The notes beneath the pieces are model-generated. The model saw only the letters and a program-made list of their open reading frames with translations. It made no database searches and was not told the origin of the DNA. Shown in pieces: positions 8,301-18,174 of a stretch of 64,000 nucleotides of DNA. Source of the DNA: Cristatella mucedo (lineage: Eukaryota > Bryozoa > Phylactolaemata > Cristatellidae). The stretch is taken from assembly GCA_009760855.2 (NCBI GenBank), contig WPIO01000010.1:1883001-1947000 (forward strand), written 5' to 3'. Made by a program: the position numbers and the translations under genes. Every line of letters starts with the position of its first letter. The first letter of the stretch is position 1.

Positions 8301-8926
8301 TCAATCTACTTTCTCACCGAACACCTCACTCAAGAATTGAGATGGACTTTCAGGCCAGGGGAAGTCTGCAAGTTCTGCTTCAATCAATATTTCGTTGATA
8401 AAATACCCCACTTCTGAAGATGAGATCATTCTCTGCCAACCTCCAATCTTTTCAGGTATAGTCCGCCAATTTACGAGGCCGTATTTACCAGATGCAATAT
8501 CATCTACTACCTTGTTAATGAACAAGCCAAGATTCACTATGCCTGTAACTCGAGAAAGAAAACCGCCAAAAACTTTTGTAACTGAGACAATTACTTTCAT
8601 TGAAGAAAGCAATTTTTGCACAATGACAGCAACCTTATTTGAAGCTGCTAATGGAAGCTTTGCAGAAATCTCTGGAGCAAATTTTATAAAGCTCTTTGGT
8701 ACAACTTCAGCTCCATTATTAACTCCTGATACAATTTCTTTTCCGGTGTCAAACCCTTGCTTGACATCTTCTGCTAGCTCACCCCAACCATGTTTTGATA
8801 GTTGGATTGTTGTTCCAGTCCTAGAACTAATTGATTTCTTAATCTTGTTCAAAGATGCTTTATTCAAAGCTACTTCAGTGCCATGCCCAATATCTTGAAA
8901 TTTTGTCTTATCATTTTACCAGACAT
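8301..8926 (-). pseudogene. Hydrophobic, glycine-rich virion-type protein (about 200 aa)
   Basis: The main frame (8,867-8,301) is open for 188 codons. Upstream, after a single frame slip near 8,890, a short start (MSGKMIRQNF at 8,925) fits as the true N-terminus. Residues 1-40 are polar with a Trp-Gly turn (SKHGWGELAEDV). Residues 65-140 are hydrophobic and helical (NKVAVIVQKLLSSMKVIV, VTKVFGGFLSRVTGIVNLGL), like membrane-active minor capsid proteins. The C-terminal 40 residues are acidic. No family is recognised. It is co-oriented with the two small proteins downstream. Confidence 0.42.
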
Positions 8927-8994
8927 TAGTTTGGACAACTGCTGCTTAAAAAAACTTAAGCGTTCCATCTATATAAACTGGAGGTAGTTTAAAA

Positions 8995-9831
8995 GATTAA
9001 TGGCATGCTATTCTCTAACTTAGATTTAGGTTCAACAAAGTCACAGCACTGGGAATGCCTGATGCCGACACAGACGCAATAAATCTTTCTTACGCAGTAA
9101 GTTCTGACTTCGGCAACTAAGTGGTATCCAACATTTCAGGATCATTTGCAACTGTTGCCCCACTTAGTGCTTTGTTGCAAAAAAGTCTTGGAATCGTGAG
9201 TTCTCAACTAAACTGTGCAAACATTAAAGTTATCTCTGGTAATTCTGCTGATGGCACTGGATTTACAAGTCTCAGTCCTTACAAAATAATAAACTACGGT
9301 TTTTTTAAGTCAGTGTCGCAATTCTTTGCTGGTGTTTCTAAAGGAAATATTGACCTTGAAAATAATGCAATTACGAGTGTGTAGGACCTAGGACTAGTTT
9401 CTAAGCAATATGTCGGTACTTCAAAACAACAGTGCAGCATTAAATACCTAAAGATATAAAATTTTCTGAGTTTGCTGGAGCTTGGCAACTTTTGCACACC
9501 AGTTAACGGCACTGGCACAGAAAGTTCTTCTGTTCAGGTTACTCCTGCGGACATGCCAGTACTTGACGCAAAAGGTTACAAAGTTGGGTTTGCTACTCCT
9601 ATTCAAACGTTTATTCCCGGAACTGTTGCTAACTCTGGAATTATTTCTGGTGTGTTATGGAGCAGTGACAAAACTGGAGTATTTGTTGAACTGACTAGTT
9701 ATGGCACTTATGGTGTGACTGGAACTTTGATGTTAGTGATTGGAATTGATAGAACTTGTAGATACGTGATTTACAACCTTGTTGTTGATAAATCAGTAAG
9801 TCATGTTGAGTTTCTTGTTAGCATAATATAG
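8995..9831 (+). pseudogene. Tail-fibre-like protein 1 with beta-rich C-terminal domain
   Basis: The start is lost. From about 9,030 the frame reads 'VTALGMPDADTDAINLSYA', and near 9,345 'NIDLENNAITSVQDLG'-like decayed repeats. Both follow the L-x-M-x-x-N-x-I-x-x-L / P-x-D-A-x-x-x-x-Y-x pattern of phage tail-fibre repeats. Several breaks (stops near 9,120, 9,382 and 9,450) precede an uninterrupted C-terminal stretch to 9,831. That stretch is rich in Thr, Gly and Val (VELTSYGTYGVTGTLMLV), which suggests a beta-sheet receptor-binding head. It is followed three bases later by the next fibre gene. In the particle such a protein would be a spike or fibre; this is inference from repeat type. Confidence 0.5.
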
Positions 9832-9833
9832 AA

Positions 9834-10504
9834 ATGCCACTCGGATACAGAAAGAAAAGAGCTGCCACGAAGAATTATATCCGAACAAGTGGTGATATTC
9901 TGGCTGGTCACTTGAACATGAACGGTAACCTGAAGCAAAATATAGGTGTGGATCCTGTTGATCCTGGTGATGCAGTAAACAGAAAGTACATTGACACTAA
10001 TTTTGTTACGGAAGTTTCTAGAGGAACTGTTGCAGATTGAGATCTTGATATGAATGGTCACCGAGTCATAGACCTTGCCAATCATGTTTATTCGAGCGAT
10101 GCTGAAACGAAAGATTATGCGGACACAAAGTTGCCGCTAACTGGCGGAGAAGTTTCTGAGATTCTAACTCTTCATGGATTGGTTGATATTAGTAGTCTCC
10201 TTATTCTAGCATTGACGTGCCAAACAAAGATTATATTGATTCCAAATTTGTTAGAACAACAGGTGGAACTTTAAGTGGACCGCTGGATATGCAGAGAAAC
10301 GCCATCAGGATAACATCTGATCCTGTTAATCCAAACGATGGTGTAAATTTAAGTTACCTAAATAGACAAACAGATGGAAACGTGGCATTGGTAGACTTTT
10401 CGAGTATTTTCTATCGAGATAGACAACACACTAATTTAGAAGTTATAATCCCTAGAGGAATGTTTGTAATATGCTGTACTTATGAATATTCTTATATGCC
10501 ATGA
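9834..10504 (+). pseudogene. Tail-fibre-like protein 2 (four fibre repeats)
   Basis: Starts at ATG 9,834 with a basic head (MPLGYRKKRAATKNYIRTSG) and then at least four repeats of 35-40 residues. The first has LNMNGN ... DPGDAVNRKYID. The second has DLDMNGHRVIDL ... SSDAETKDYAD. The third is decayed (HGLVDI, PNKDYIDSKF). The fourth has PLDMQRNAIRI ... NPNDGVNLSYLNRQ. The pattern (hydrophobic-M-x-x-N, then P-x-D-A/G, then Y-x-D) is that of triple-beta-helix fibre shafts in tailed phages. One TGA near 10,038 and a frameshift near 10,190 break it. It is the middle of three tandem fibre-like genes. A fibre or spike role is inferred. Confidence 0.65.
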
Positions 10505-10660
10505 GTAACTAAAGTCATGATTCCGCGATAGAAAAGTATATGTATTTTATCGATCCTACGTAATAAGTCCAAACAAAAAATGGGTTCCTAGTGATCTATA
10601 TAGTGCACAATTATTTTTATTAGATAGTACATTAAATATTTCTGTTTATACAACATTACA

Positions 10661-11217
<557 letters not shown>

Positions 11218-11764
11218 AGTGATATCGCTATATCAAAACCTATTTGTAAAAAACTCGTTATACCTATTAAAAACCTCAGGTTAGCTGCAAAGACAGAGCC
11301 GCCAAGAGGGTTTTACTTTCTTTTTAATGACTAAGGAACCTGCTATCTCATTAGTTCGGTATAGGAGAAAAATTATGGACCTTCTACTATTCCCCCCCCC
11401 CCCGATCGGCCGCTATATTGCCTTATGGCTAAAATAGTTGTTCTTCCCCTATTTTAAAGATGGGAGTCAGAATTTACTTGTTAATTATTATCAGTGGAAA
11501 TCCACTGATAATTAAGAGATATACTTTCCTACAGAAGCTGACATAAAAAATTTCAAAATACAAGATAGTGTTTCAGTAGATAACTCCCTTCCTTTAGAAT
11601 TTAATAGTTCGTGTTTTACACTAAATACATCAGTACTATTACCTATCGACATCGGTCAAAGTGATTTTACTTCTCGAATACAGGTGAAACTTATGCCTAA
11701 TGTTAATTTATCGCAAATAAATTCGGCTACATTTCCTGTTGCCTTTAAAATTTCTGATTCTTAA
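11218..11764 (+). pseudogene. Decayed C-terminal beta domain, possibly of a fibre or capsid gene
   Basis: After a poorly readable stretch (11,218-11,500, with poly-C at 11,392-11,403), the frame from about 11,522 to the TAA at 11,762 is open. It looks like a real beta-rich protein end: 'FTLNTSVLLPIDIGQSDF', then 'TSRIQVKLMPNVNLSQIN'. It may be the head domain that once followed the third fibre shaft, or a separate small gene. No family recognised. Confidence 0.35.
11487..11512. terminator. Perfect 12-bp inverted repeat (hairpin)
   Basis: ATTATCAGTGGA, two A residues, then TCCACTGATAAT: a perfect 12-base stem with a 2-base loop. It lies just before the open beta-domain stretch. It could be a hairpin or palindrome with a regulatory or terminating role, or the scar of a small element; nothing in the sequence decides this. 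Confidence 0.4.
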
Positions 11765-12150
11765 ACTCTCCAGTCCAATGATTCCTGGATGAATTCTTTC
11801 GGCTCTGTGAATCCTTCAAAGAAACCTGAGTCTAATGCTTTTTGCTGTCTTTTTTGTCTCTATTTTTAGAGTATACTCTGATCTAATACAACAATTGTTT
11901 CACTTTGAGATTCTTTACAAACTCTTCGAAAATAGAGCCATCTCAAACTTTTGAAAGATACAAGACATCTTTGGATCTGTACAAGAAATTCTTAGGGCAT
12001 TGTATTCAAACACTAGTCTCCTCGCTCAAGCAAAGAAGCCCTAATTTCTTCAATGTGACCCACTTGGAACACACAAGTATTAAAATTGCTAAATCGTTGA
12101 CCTTGGGCTGCTGTTAGGCCATCGATAAACCTTGTTTCTATTCGAATCAT
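11765..12150 (-). pseudogene. Decayed unknown gene at the convergent point of the element
   Basis: ATG at 12,150 opens MIRIETRFIDGLTAAQGQRF and runs about 45 codons (to LLERGD). After that, stops in every frame interrupt it, with plausible coding pieces near 11,960-11,900 (DGSIFEEFVKNLKVKQLLY) and 11,830-11,770 (GFFEGFTEPKEFIQESLDW). It follows the 12,172 gene on the same strand by about 20 bases and ends tail to tail with the fibre cassette. No family recognised. Confidence 0.35.
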
Positions 12151-12171
12151 TTTCTATACTAAGCAAATTGA

Positions 12172-12758
12172 TTATTGCGGAACTGTAGATGAAGAAGCAG
12201 GTGTGGCGGATGAGGCCAAAGATGAAGCAGATGAACCAGGTGCAACAGATGAATCAGCGGGTGCAGCAGATGAAGCAGCCACTGCCGCAATAGCAGCCAT
12301 TTTTCGTGCACTCGTTCCATCTGAGATATCTGGCAGAATTGCATAGCACTCGTCTTTCACGATGCCAGAGATGTCTTGTTTTATTCCTGACACTCCAGAG
12401 ATTACAGTTGATACTGTTGATAGTTGGCTAGCAATCAATGTAGTGTATCCAGAGATTTCGCCAGGAGTATCTAGTTGGGTGTCAACTTTGCTTCGGACGG
12501 TATTTTCGAGCTCTGATGTAAGTTGAGTGATACCTGCAGAAATTACTTTCTGTGCTTCGGCGTCACACTCATCAAGGTAGAACTTCTTCACTGAATTGCC
12601 TGGCATTACTGAGATATTTGAATCGAGTGTTTGTGCATCGTAAGCAGTCATCCTAGACTTAACGAGATAATTTTCGTACACTTATAATTTTCGTACACTT
12701 TCAGTGCTGTTGCAGTTGTTGCAAGATTCGGATTAGTGACGCTCGCTGCTGCGGACAT
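12172..12758 (-). pseudogene. Unknown Ala/Ser/Pro-tailed protein with a 17-bp duplication
   Basis: The true start is probably ATG 12,758 (MSAAASVTNPNLATTATALK). Near 12,680 a 17-base direct repeat (GTGTACGAAAATTAT + AA) shifts the frame. From 12,681 the rest is open for 169 codons. Residues 30-120 are helical and rich in Ser, Ile, Thr and Val with repeated 'VISGVSGIKQDISGIVKDE'. Residues 125-169 are low complexity (Ala, Ser, Pro), like a flexible tail or hinge. It starts just after the end of the polymerase gene on the same strand. Function unknown. Confidence 0.45.
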
Positions 12759-12761
12759 CCT

Positions 12762-14090
12762 CTATACAATGACGAAAAAGCATGCACACAAAGAAACAAA
12801 TACTACATACATTGATAAGCTAACTGAAACCAGGATCTTGAGCTTCCCAATTGCTTCTTTAATTCTGTAGTGACCACAAGCATAACAACATCGGCCACAG
12901 TTTAACCAATAACGCTTGGAGTCGAATGCTGTTAATGCACGCTTTTCTAATCCCTGGGTTGTTACATTGTGACCTTTCTGTACCATCTTGTGAAAGCGCT
13001 TATTCAAATTTTGCCTAAATTCCTCCATAGACGTAGAATCTTTTACCTTACGCTCAGTAAATATCGTATTGGCAGTTTTTAAGCAATCTGCGTATTCATC
13101 GCGTTTCAATTGGCCTTTCTTAACAACAGCTCCTGGAACGCCTTTAGCTTTAATTAGGTATGGTTGCTTAACGACTTTAACAGAATACAACTTTGGTCTC
13201 AAAGCACACATTTCTTCTATAGCAGCACCCTTGACCTGATCCTTAAACTTGCCAAAAGCTGCTGTGTGTCAAACCAGTCTTTAATGTCTTTGCATCCTTC
13301 ATTAATGTGTTCGCTTTCTATTTCTAGTACTAGAGAATCAGTATCAGTATATAACCATTTTACTTTGCTATCAAACTTATGGATGAGTAGGTCGTAATTA
13401 AATATTTGCATGTGAAGTTTTGACAAATTGAGAATAGCTGAGCCAATGAACAAAGGCTTGTTTAGCTTTGTCACTTTCTTTCCATGCTCAAATGCAATAA
13501 GTGTCTTATCAATGCATCGAAATGATTTCATACAAGGATCTCTCATTAATTCGTGGTACATCTTTTCTCTTTGAACTGCTCCTAAATTAGCGATTCTAAC
13601 ATTAACACGACGCTCTACATCTTCACAAGTCTTGCCAAAGATTTGACACATGAACGTTTTTTAAAGACCCGTAGAGAATTCGTCCTCTTTCGTGCTCAAT
13701 TTTCTTTTCAGCACAGATGTCGATGAAAGGTTTGGACCACGGCTTCTGATCAAACGTGAACATCCGATGTAGTTTAGTAATACTAAGATCTTGCTTAGCT
13801 AATAACGTCCGACATCTATAGTGTGCAAGGAATCTGTACTTTGGTGGAAAATCACAGAGGATTTTTGGTGTGGGGCATGCTCCAGTGTCAAAAGCTTTTT
13901 GATAGGCTGAATATCCCTTTCGCTCCACAAATCTTGCAATAGCACAGAGGGGAAAGGTCGTTGTGAAAGTCGTGCAAATGATCAGGCGAAGATCAACTGC
14001 CATGAAAATGCTTTGAGGGGCATCGGCTGGTCAGTTGATAGACCTTTCGGGAGTCTAATTAGAAACTAAGTGTTACTTTACGTTTTCAAC
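12762..14090 (-). pseudogene. Polymerase part 3: palm and C-terminal region
   Basis: Three overlapping frame pieces (14,003-13,623; 13,651-13,217; 13,211-12,762) read on through the palm. They carry a stretch with 'DFPPKYRFLAHYR' and HRMFTFDQKPWSKPFID, then GKTCEDVERRVNVRI, then MKSFRCIDKTL, and motif C YTDTDS with both catalytic aspartates still present. The C-terminus has CALRPKLYSVKVV and AYGHYRI-like YACGHYRI. The pieces are joined by frameshifts near 13,640 and 13,215, so only small indels separate them. This is the best preserved part of the gene. Confidence 0.9.
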
Positions 14091-14147
14091 AGGCGAATGC
14101 TACTGCATAACAGTAGGGTATAGACTACAAGCATCCCAGTAAATAAA

Positions 14148-14434
14148 ATGTGTTGTCGGTTACGACATATCCTGCCAACGCCCTGCTGTCGAGCGGCCAC
14201 AGGTCGGTGGTGGCGAGGCCGTTTGTCATCGGCGCCCTCGGCAGTTGGTTCCCGGAAAACGAGGGCTGCCTCGCTGACCTCGGCGATCCTCCGTGATGCG
14301 AGCTCTCGGCGCTTCGGCGGCTCTGCGTGTCGGACGCTGTCTCCGGGTCCGAGACCGTGCGGACCCTGTTCCGAAGCCGTGAGTCGCGGGTAGCACCCGC
14401 GGCTCCGGCCGGTCAGGGTACGCCGTCATAATTC
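14148..14434. mobile_element. GC-rich insertion inside the polymerase gene
   Basis: About 287 bases of very GC- and CpG-rich sequence interrupt the polymerase between the segment that ends KYGFGI (14,440) and the one that begins near 14,090. The left end reads TGTTGTCGGTTACGAC and the right end CCGTCA, so TG...CA ends (LTR-like) are possible, but I see no clear target duplication. No coding content. It differs in sequence from the insertion in the ATPase gene. Confidence 0.45.
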
Positions 14435-14849
14435 CAAATCCATACTTAAGTTCGTAGCAAATCTTTCAACCAGGACTTCCAACCTTTCGTAATTTGCGAA
14501 TGCATGCATCTCCTGCTTACTTGGCAAATGCTTCCACGAATTGATCTCCTGAAATCATTATATAAATTGATCTCTCCTTCATCTAATAATTCTAATTGGG
14601 CACCTGTATTCCAAAAGGCACAAGACCGTGCATAATGTGGATTTGATAAGTAGTTTGAAGGATCAAGACGAAACAAAGTGCTTACACGGTTCCTAAACGT
14701 CTCGAAACAATCGGCAAGTTGAGTAACATCTGCCAATAAATAGTGATCACGGTATTTCCCTAGATTCTCCAAACCAAACTTTTGCATTTCTTCTTTCGCA
14801 AATTCATAATCTTTCTATGTGACGCCATCGCAAAAGTCTAGAGATGAGC
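14435..14849 (-). pseudogene. Polymerase part 2: segment between exonuclease and palm
   Basis: The frame 14,849-14,446 reads 'EFCSSLDFCDGV', one stop, KDYEFAKEEM, then LGKYRDHYLLADVTQLAD, and 'DPSNYLSNPHYA' with 'GEINLYNDFRRSIRGSICQ'. These are conserved in protein-primed polymerases, in the region leading to palm motif A. It is bounded on the right by the LINE tail and on the left by the GC-rich insertion. Confidence 0.85.
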
Positions 14850-16258
14850 AAAATTCAATAACAATAATAACAATAATAATAATAATGCACTTGATAAAGC
14901 GCCCTTAGTGAACTTAATCTCTCTCTAGGCACTTTACATTTGCTGCAAATGGAAATGCAATTGAATGGTGAGTAAAATCCTTCTTGATAAACAAACAAAA
15001 TGAATAACATAGTTAGGGGTGACATGCACAGGGTCAGCATGCAAATGTGGTTAGTGGCAGCACGCACAGTGTCAGCACGCATAAGCACGTGAAGGACGAA
15101 TCACAGGGACCCACTAAATGCTGTCCTAAATAGGTGTGTTTTTAAATTCTTTTTAAATGTGGTCAGTTCAGGGGATGTTCTGACGCAGGTCGGGAGAGAG
15201 TTCCAGGCTTTGGAAGCATACGAACTACATGCACGGTCTCCGAAGGATTTGAGGTTTGTACGGGGTATTTGTAGACTGTTGGATTCCGAAAAGCGGGTGG
15301 TACGATGCTTGGCCTGATGGGGGAGTATATCTGAGAGAAGCTGGAGCCAAAGAATGAGTGATCGATGGTATCAAAAGCTGCCGAAAGATCGAGCCAAGCA
15401 AGCAGAGACACTATACCCATGTCTGCATTCCTAAGTAGGTCGTTGTATACCCTAAGCAATGCTGACTCTGTGGAGTGATTAGCTCTAAAGCCAGACTGGA
15501 ACTTACTAGCAAGGTGTGAGGTTTCGATATATGAGTTTAGCTGGTCCACCTCGACCCGTTCCAGTGTCTTTGATAGGAATGGTAGAAGAGAGACTGGGCG
15601 GTAATTTCCTGAAGTTCTCTTGGTCTAGTGTCGATTTCTTGAGAAGTGGCCCGACTACAGCTTTTTTGAAAGGTGCTGGGACATGACCTGAGGCTAATGA
15701 CATATTAATGATTTTAGTTATGCATGGCAGCAGCAGATCAATGCAACGTAAGAGCAGGACAGTGGGAATAGGGTCCAGAAGACTTGTTGTCTTCTTTGAT
15801 TGAGATACGAACTTCAGGACTAGATCACTAGTGACCTGCTTAAATGTCGACATTGAGGTGCAGCCAGGAATCGGGGAATAACATTCTAGTGGATATGTTG
15901 TCATCGCAGGGATGGATTCCCTGATCTTGTCTATCTTCTGCACAAAGAATCGAGAGAAGCGATCGGCTAGATCATCACAAGAATCATCGGGTAAGGAGCT
16001 AACCTGGGAGCGGTTGAGGAGATGGTTTATCGTCAACATCAGCATTTTTGGATTGTGCATCTGTGATTCAACAATGTTTCTATAGAAGCTAGACTTGGCC
16101 TTTGCTAGAATCGATTGGTACGACCTACAGTAGTCTTCATTTGCCTGTCGATGGACAGTCAGTCCTGATCTTTTGTATGCTTTTTCAAGCTTTCGCTTAG
16201 TAGACCTAGCTAGTTTAATGTCTGGTAAACCATAAGCCGTCTGGGCGGGGGTTAGTCA
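14850..16258 (-). mobile_element. LINE family A copy with internal deletion, inserted in the polymerase gene
   Basis: Minus-strand copy. The 3' tail (TTA-type repeat at 14,856-14,884 in complement) and the conserved terminal stem lie at the left. The protein parts are at 16,060-15,506 (region between endonuclease and RT: LADRFSRFFVQKIDKIRES, LLLRCIDLLLPCITKI) and 15,549-15,163 (QLNSYIETSHLASKFQSGF, LDLSAAFDTIDH). From the FDTIDH motif A the sequence jumps straight to the 3'-terminal region. RT motifs B to E are therefore missing through an internal deletion of several hundred bases. Confidence 0.85.
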
Positions 16259-16259
16259 G

Positions 16260-18020
16260 AGGTAATGTTGTTTCTTCAAAGCGAGATACAGAGTCCATGT
16301 ATTCGTAACGATATACACTTTTCCCTGAGAAGTAGAGGCAGCATGTCCTTTGTTTTCATGGAGGGATGCTTGTCACTAAACACTATTGCTGTTACCTTAA
16401 AATTGGATAAATCTGACACTAACGAAGCGACAACTTTCTCTAATGATGATGCCATAAAATTGAAAGTATCCTTGAATCCTAGGTTGTTCACGACTATCAT
16501 CATATACTTCTCCATCGTGCGCGCTATGGGCTTTGCTAAGACCTCAAACTTTGACAATGCCTTTACCACCAAGTGAGAATCATAAATTTTGAAGTTGTGG
16601 AAAAACACTGGCATTTTCCAAGCTCCATTAACAAATCTCACGGCAACATTACGACTACTGTGTGCGGCGCCTCTGAATTTCCCTGCAAAATGACAATCGT
16701 CTCTAACTTTTGGATCCTCTTCTGTAGTAAACTCCTGTAGAGCACATCAAACACTTCTCGTCTACTTGAAATTGATCTTATTATCTTCTGAGAATATAAT
16801 TTTTGCGGGGCCGTCCTTCCAATCTGTTAAGCATTTTCTTCCTGAAATAATTCACTTAGTTGAGCAATGATTCTAATAGCAATTAAATACAATCGACAGA
16901 TCTATTTAAAAATGTATACGCGACTTTTCTTCCGTTTACGATAACATATGCTCCACCACAATGAGCCTGTAAAGTATCGGTAGTATCTTGGGTATACTCT
17001 TTCCTTTCGGGATGAATCATGTACATAGCGTTTGTTAAACTTCTTTTTGTTTTCGCACGTCGCTAACTCTCCCCAAGAACCGCTGTAAAAGGCGGATAAT
17101 CCTTCAAAGCAAATGTGGCAAGTCCTAACACAAAGACTTTCAAAATCGGCGTAAAAAGCATATGGTGATGAGATAAACCTTGAAAAATCATTAAATTGAA
17201 GTGCTGTGTTTGTTGGCATTTGATAAGTAGTTGGATAGCCATTGGGTCCATTGCAAACGACTAGATGTTCACAGATGCCTTTTGAGAAAAATGTCTATCA
17301 AGATATCTATGACAATAGAATAAAGATCCCCCACGCTTGGAAGTACGGCAGAATGCATTGAACTTTGATCGAAATGCAATGTTCGATTTCTTTGTGTTTG
17401 ACGAGAAGAAGATTAGCGTGTCTATCGGGGATTTCTTTTTTATTTCTTTGTTGATTTTAACAATGAGGCGCGATTCTTTTCACGATACTTTTATGCTTAC
17501 ATTCAGTAGTTTTCCAAGGAACGTTGTGTCAGTTAGCTTTAACGGCCAATCGAGAGCAAGGATAGAACCCTTTACACTTGCCTGCTTGGTCTCTAGTTTT
17601 TCTTTCAAGTAGTTAATCTTGTGTGCAGTACTTTCCCTAGGATGGAGAAACCTCAGCACACACCAGGTGCAACATTTGTCACTGTTTTGAACATTAATGC
17701 AGTATTTCGTGCTAAGGATGGCTTTTGGCGATGGAATATTACGAGAACCGCGCCTCCGTACAACATTGGCGATTACAAAAGTAAATGAAGATATCCCACC
17801 GATGACCCAACCGGAACCAATACAATTTTCTGCAGATATCTCAATAACTTCTCTTAAAATGTCGATCTGCTTTTCAACTACCGTGCGATAGGACTCCCTG
17901 TGAATAACAATAATAATTGATGGGCGTGATACACATCTCTCATTTCAGTAGATGGATTTAGCATATGAAGCTTTCACGAAGTGTCGAGTCTGAATGAAGT
18001 AAACCTCGATTCTAAGTAAT
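16260..18020 (-). pseudogene. Polymerase part 1: N-terminal region and exonuclease domain
   Basis: From about 18,020 to 17,350 the frame is largely continuous (EKQIDILREVIEISAEN near 17,870; 'HPRESTAHKINYLKEKLE' near 17,620). TGA and TAG breaks lie near 17,884 and 17,490. The exonuclease domain follows in at least four frame segments (17,250-16,902 and 16,800-16,276). The piece at 16,641-16,276 holds FFHNFKIYDSHLV and FMASSLEK. The LINE at 16,258 ends it abruptly. Since the LINE reads in the same minus direction, it adds no new open frame across the junction. Confidence 0.85.
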
Positions 18021-18030
18021 GCTTCGGCGT

Positions 18031-18174
18031 GTTGTATAAAAATGCCACTTGTTGTGGCGAGCCCAGTCTAGCACTTTCCCCATCTGGAGCGAGCACGAGT
18101 GAAACGAGTGCGAGATTCCAGGCGGGTAAAGTGTTAGGCGGGCAAGACCGGGAGGGGAGGCATTTTTATACAAC
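18031..18174. repeat. Fold-back element with perfect 16-bp terminal inverted repeats
   Basis: GTTGTATAAAAATGCC at 18,031-18,046 and its exact complement GGCATTTTTATACAAC at 18,159-18,174 enclose 112 bases. The interior has a second, imperfect complementary pair (TAGCACTTT near 18,071 and AAAGTGTTAG near 18,128). It is a short fold-back or MITE-like unit. It begins where the Polinton polymerase similarity stops, so it marks or hides the right end of that element. Confidence 0.65.

Larger units (their letters stand above)
12762..18020 (-). pseudogene. Polinton-type protein-primed family B DNA polymerase, in pieces
   Basis: Read from 18,020 leftward, the gene covers the full polymerase. The N-terminal unique region is at 17,900-17,350. 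A Cys/His part is near 17,290 (KGICEHLVVCNGPNGYP). Exonuclease motif I YADFES is at 17,136-17,153, and a zinc-like CHFAGKFRGAAH segment lies near 16,690. Exonuclease motif II FFHNFKIYDSHLV is near 16,590. A segment near 14,790 carries KYRDHYLLADV. The palm follows: FNN-like 'IFGKTCEDVERR' near 13,630 and motif C YTDTDS (13,334-13,351). The C-terminus has CALRPKLYS near 13,200 and YACGHYRI near 12,860. Known role of the family: replication of the element from a protein primer at its ends. It is interrupted by a LINE (14,850-16,258), a GC-rich insertion (14,148-14,434) and many frameshifts. Length, about 1,200 residues, fits the family. Confidence 0.93.
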
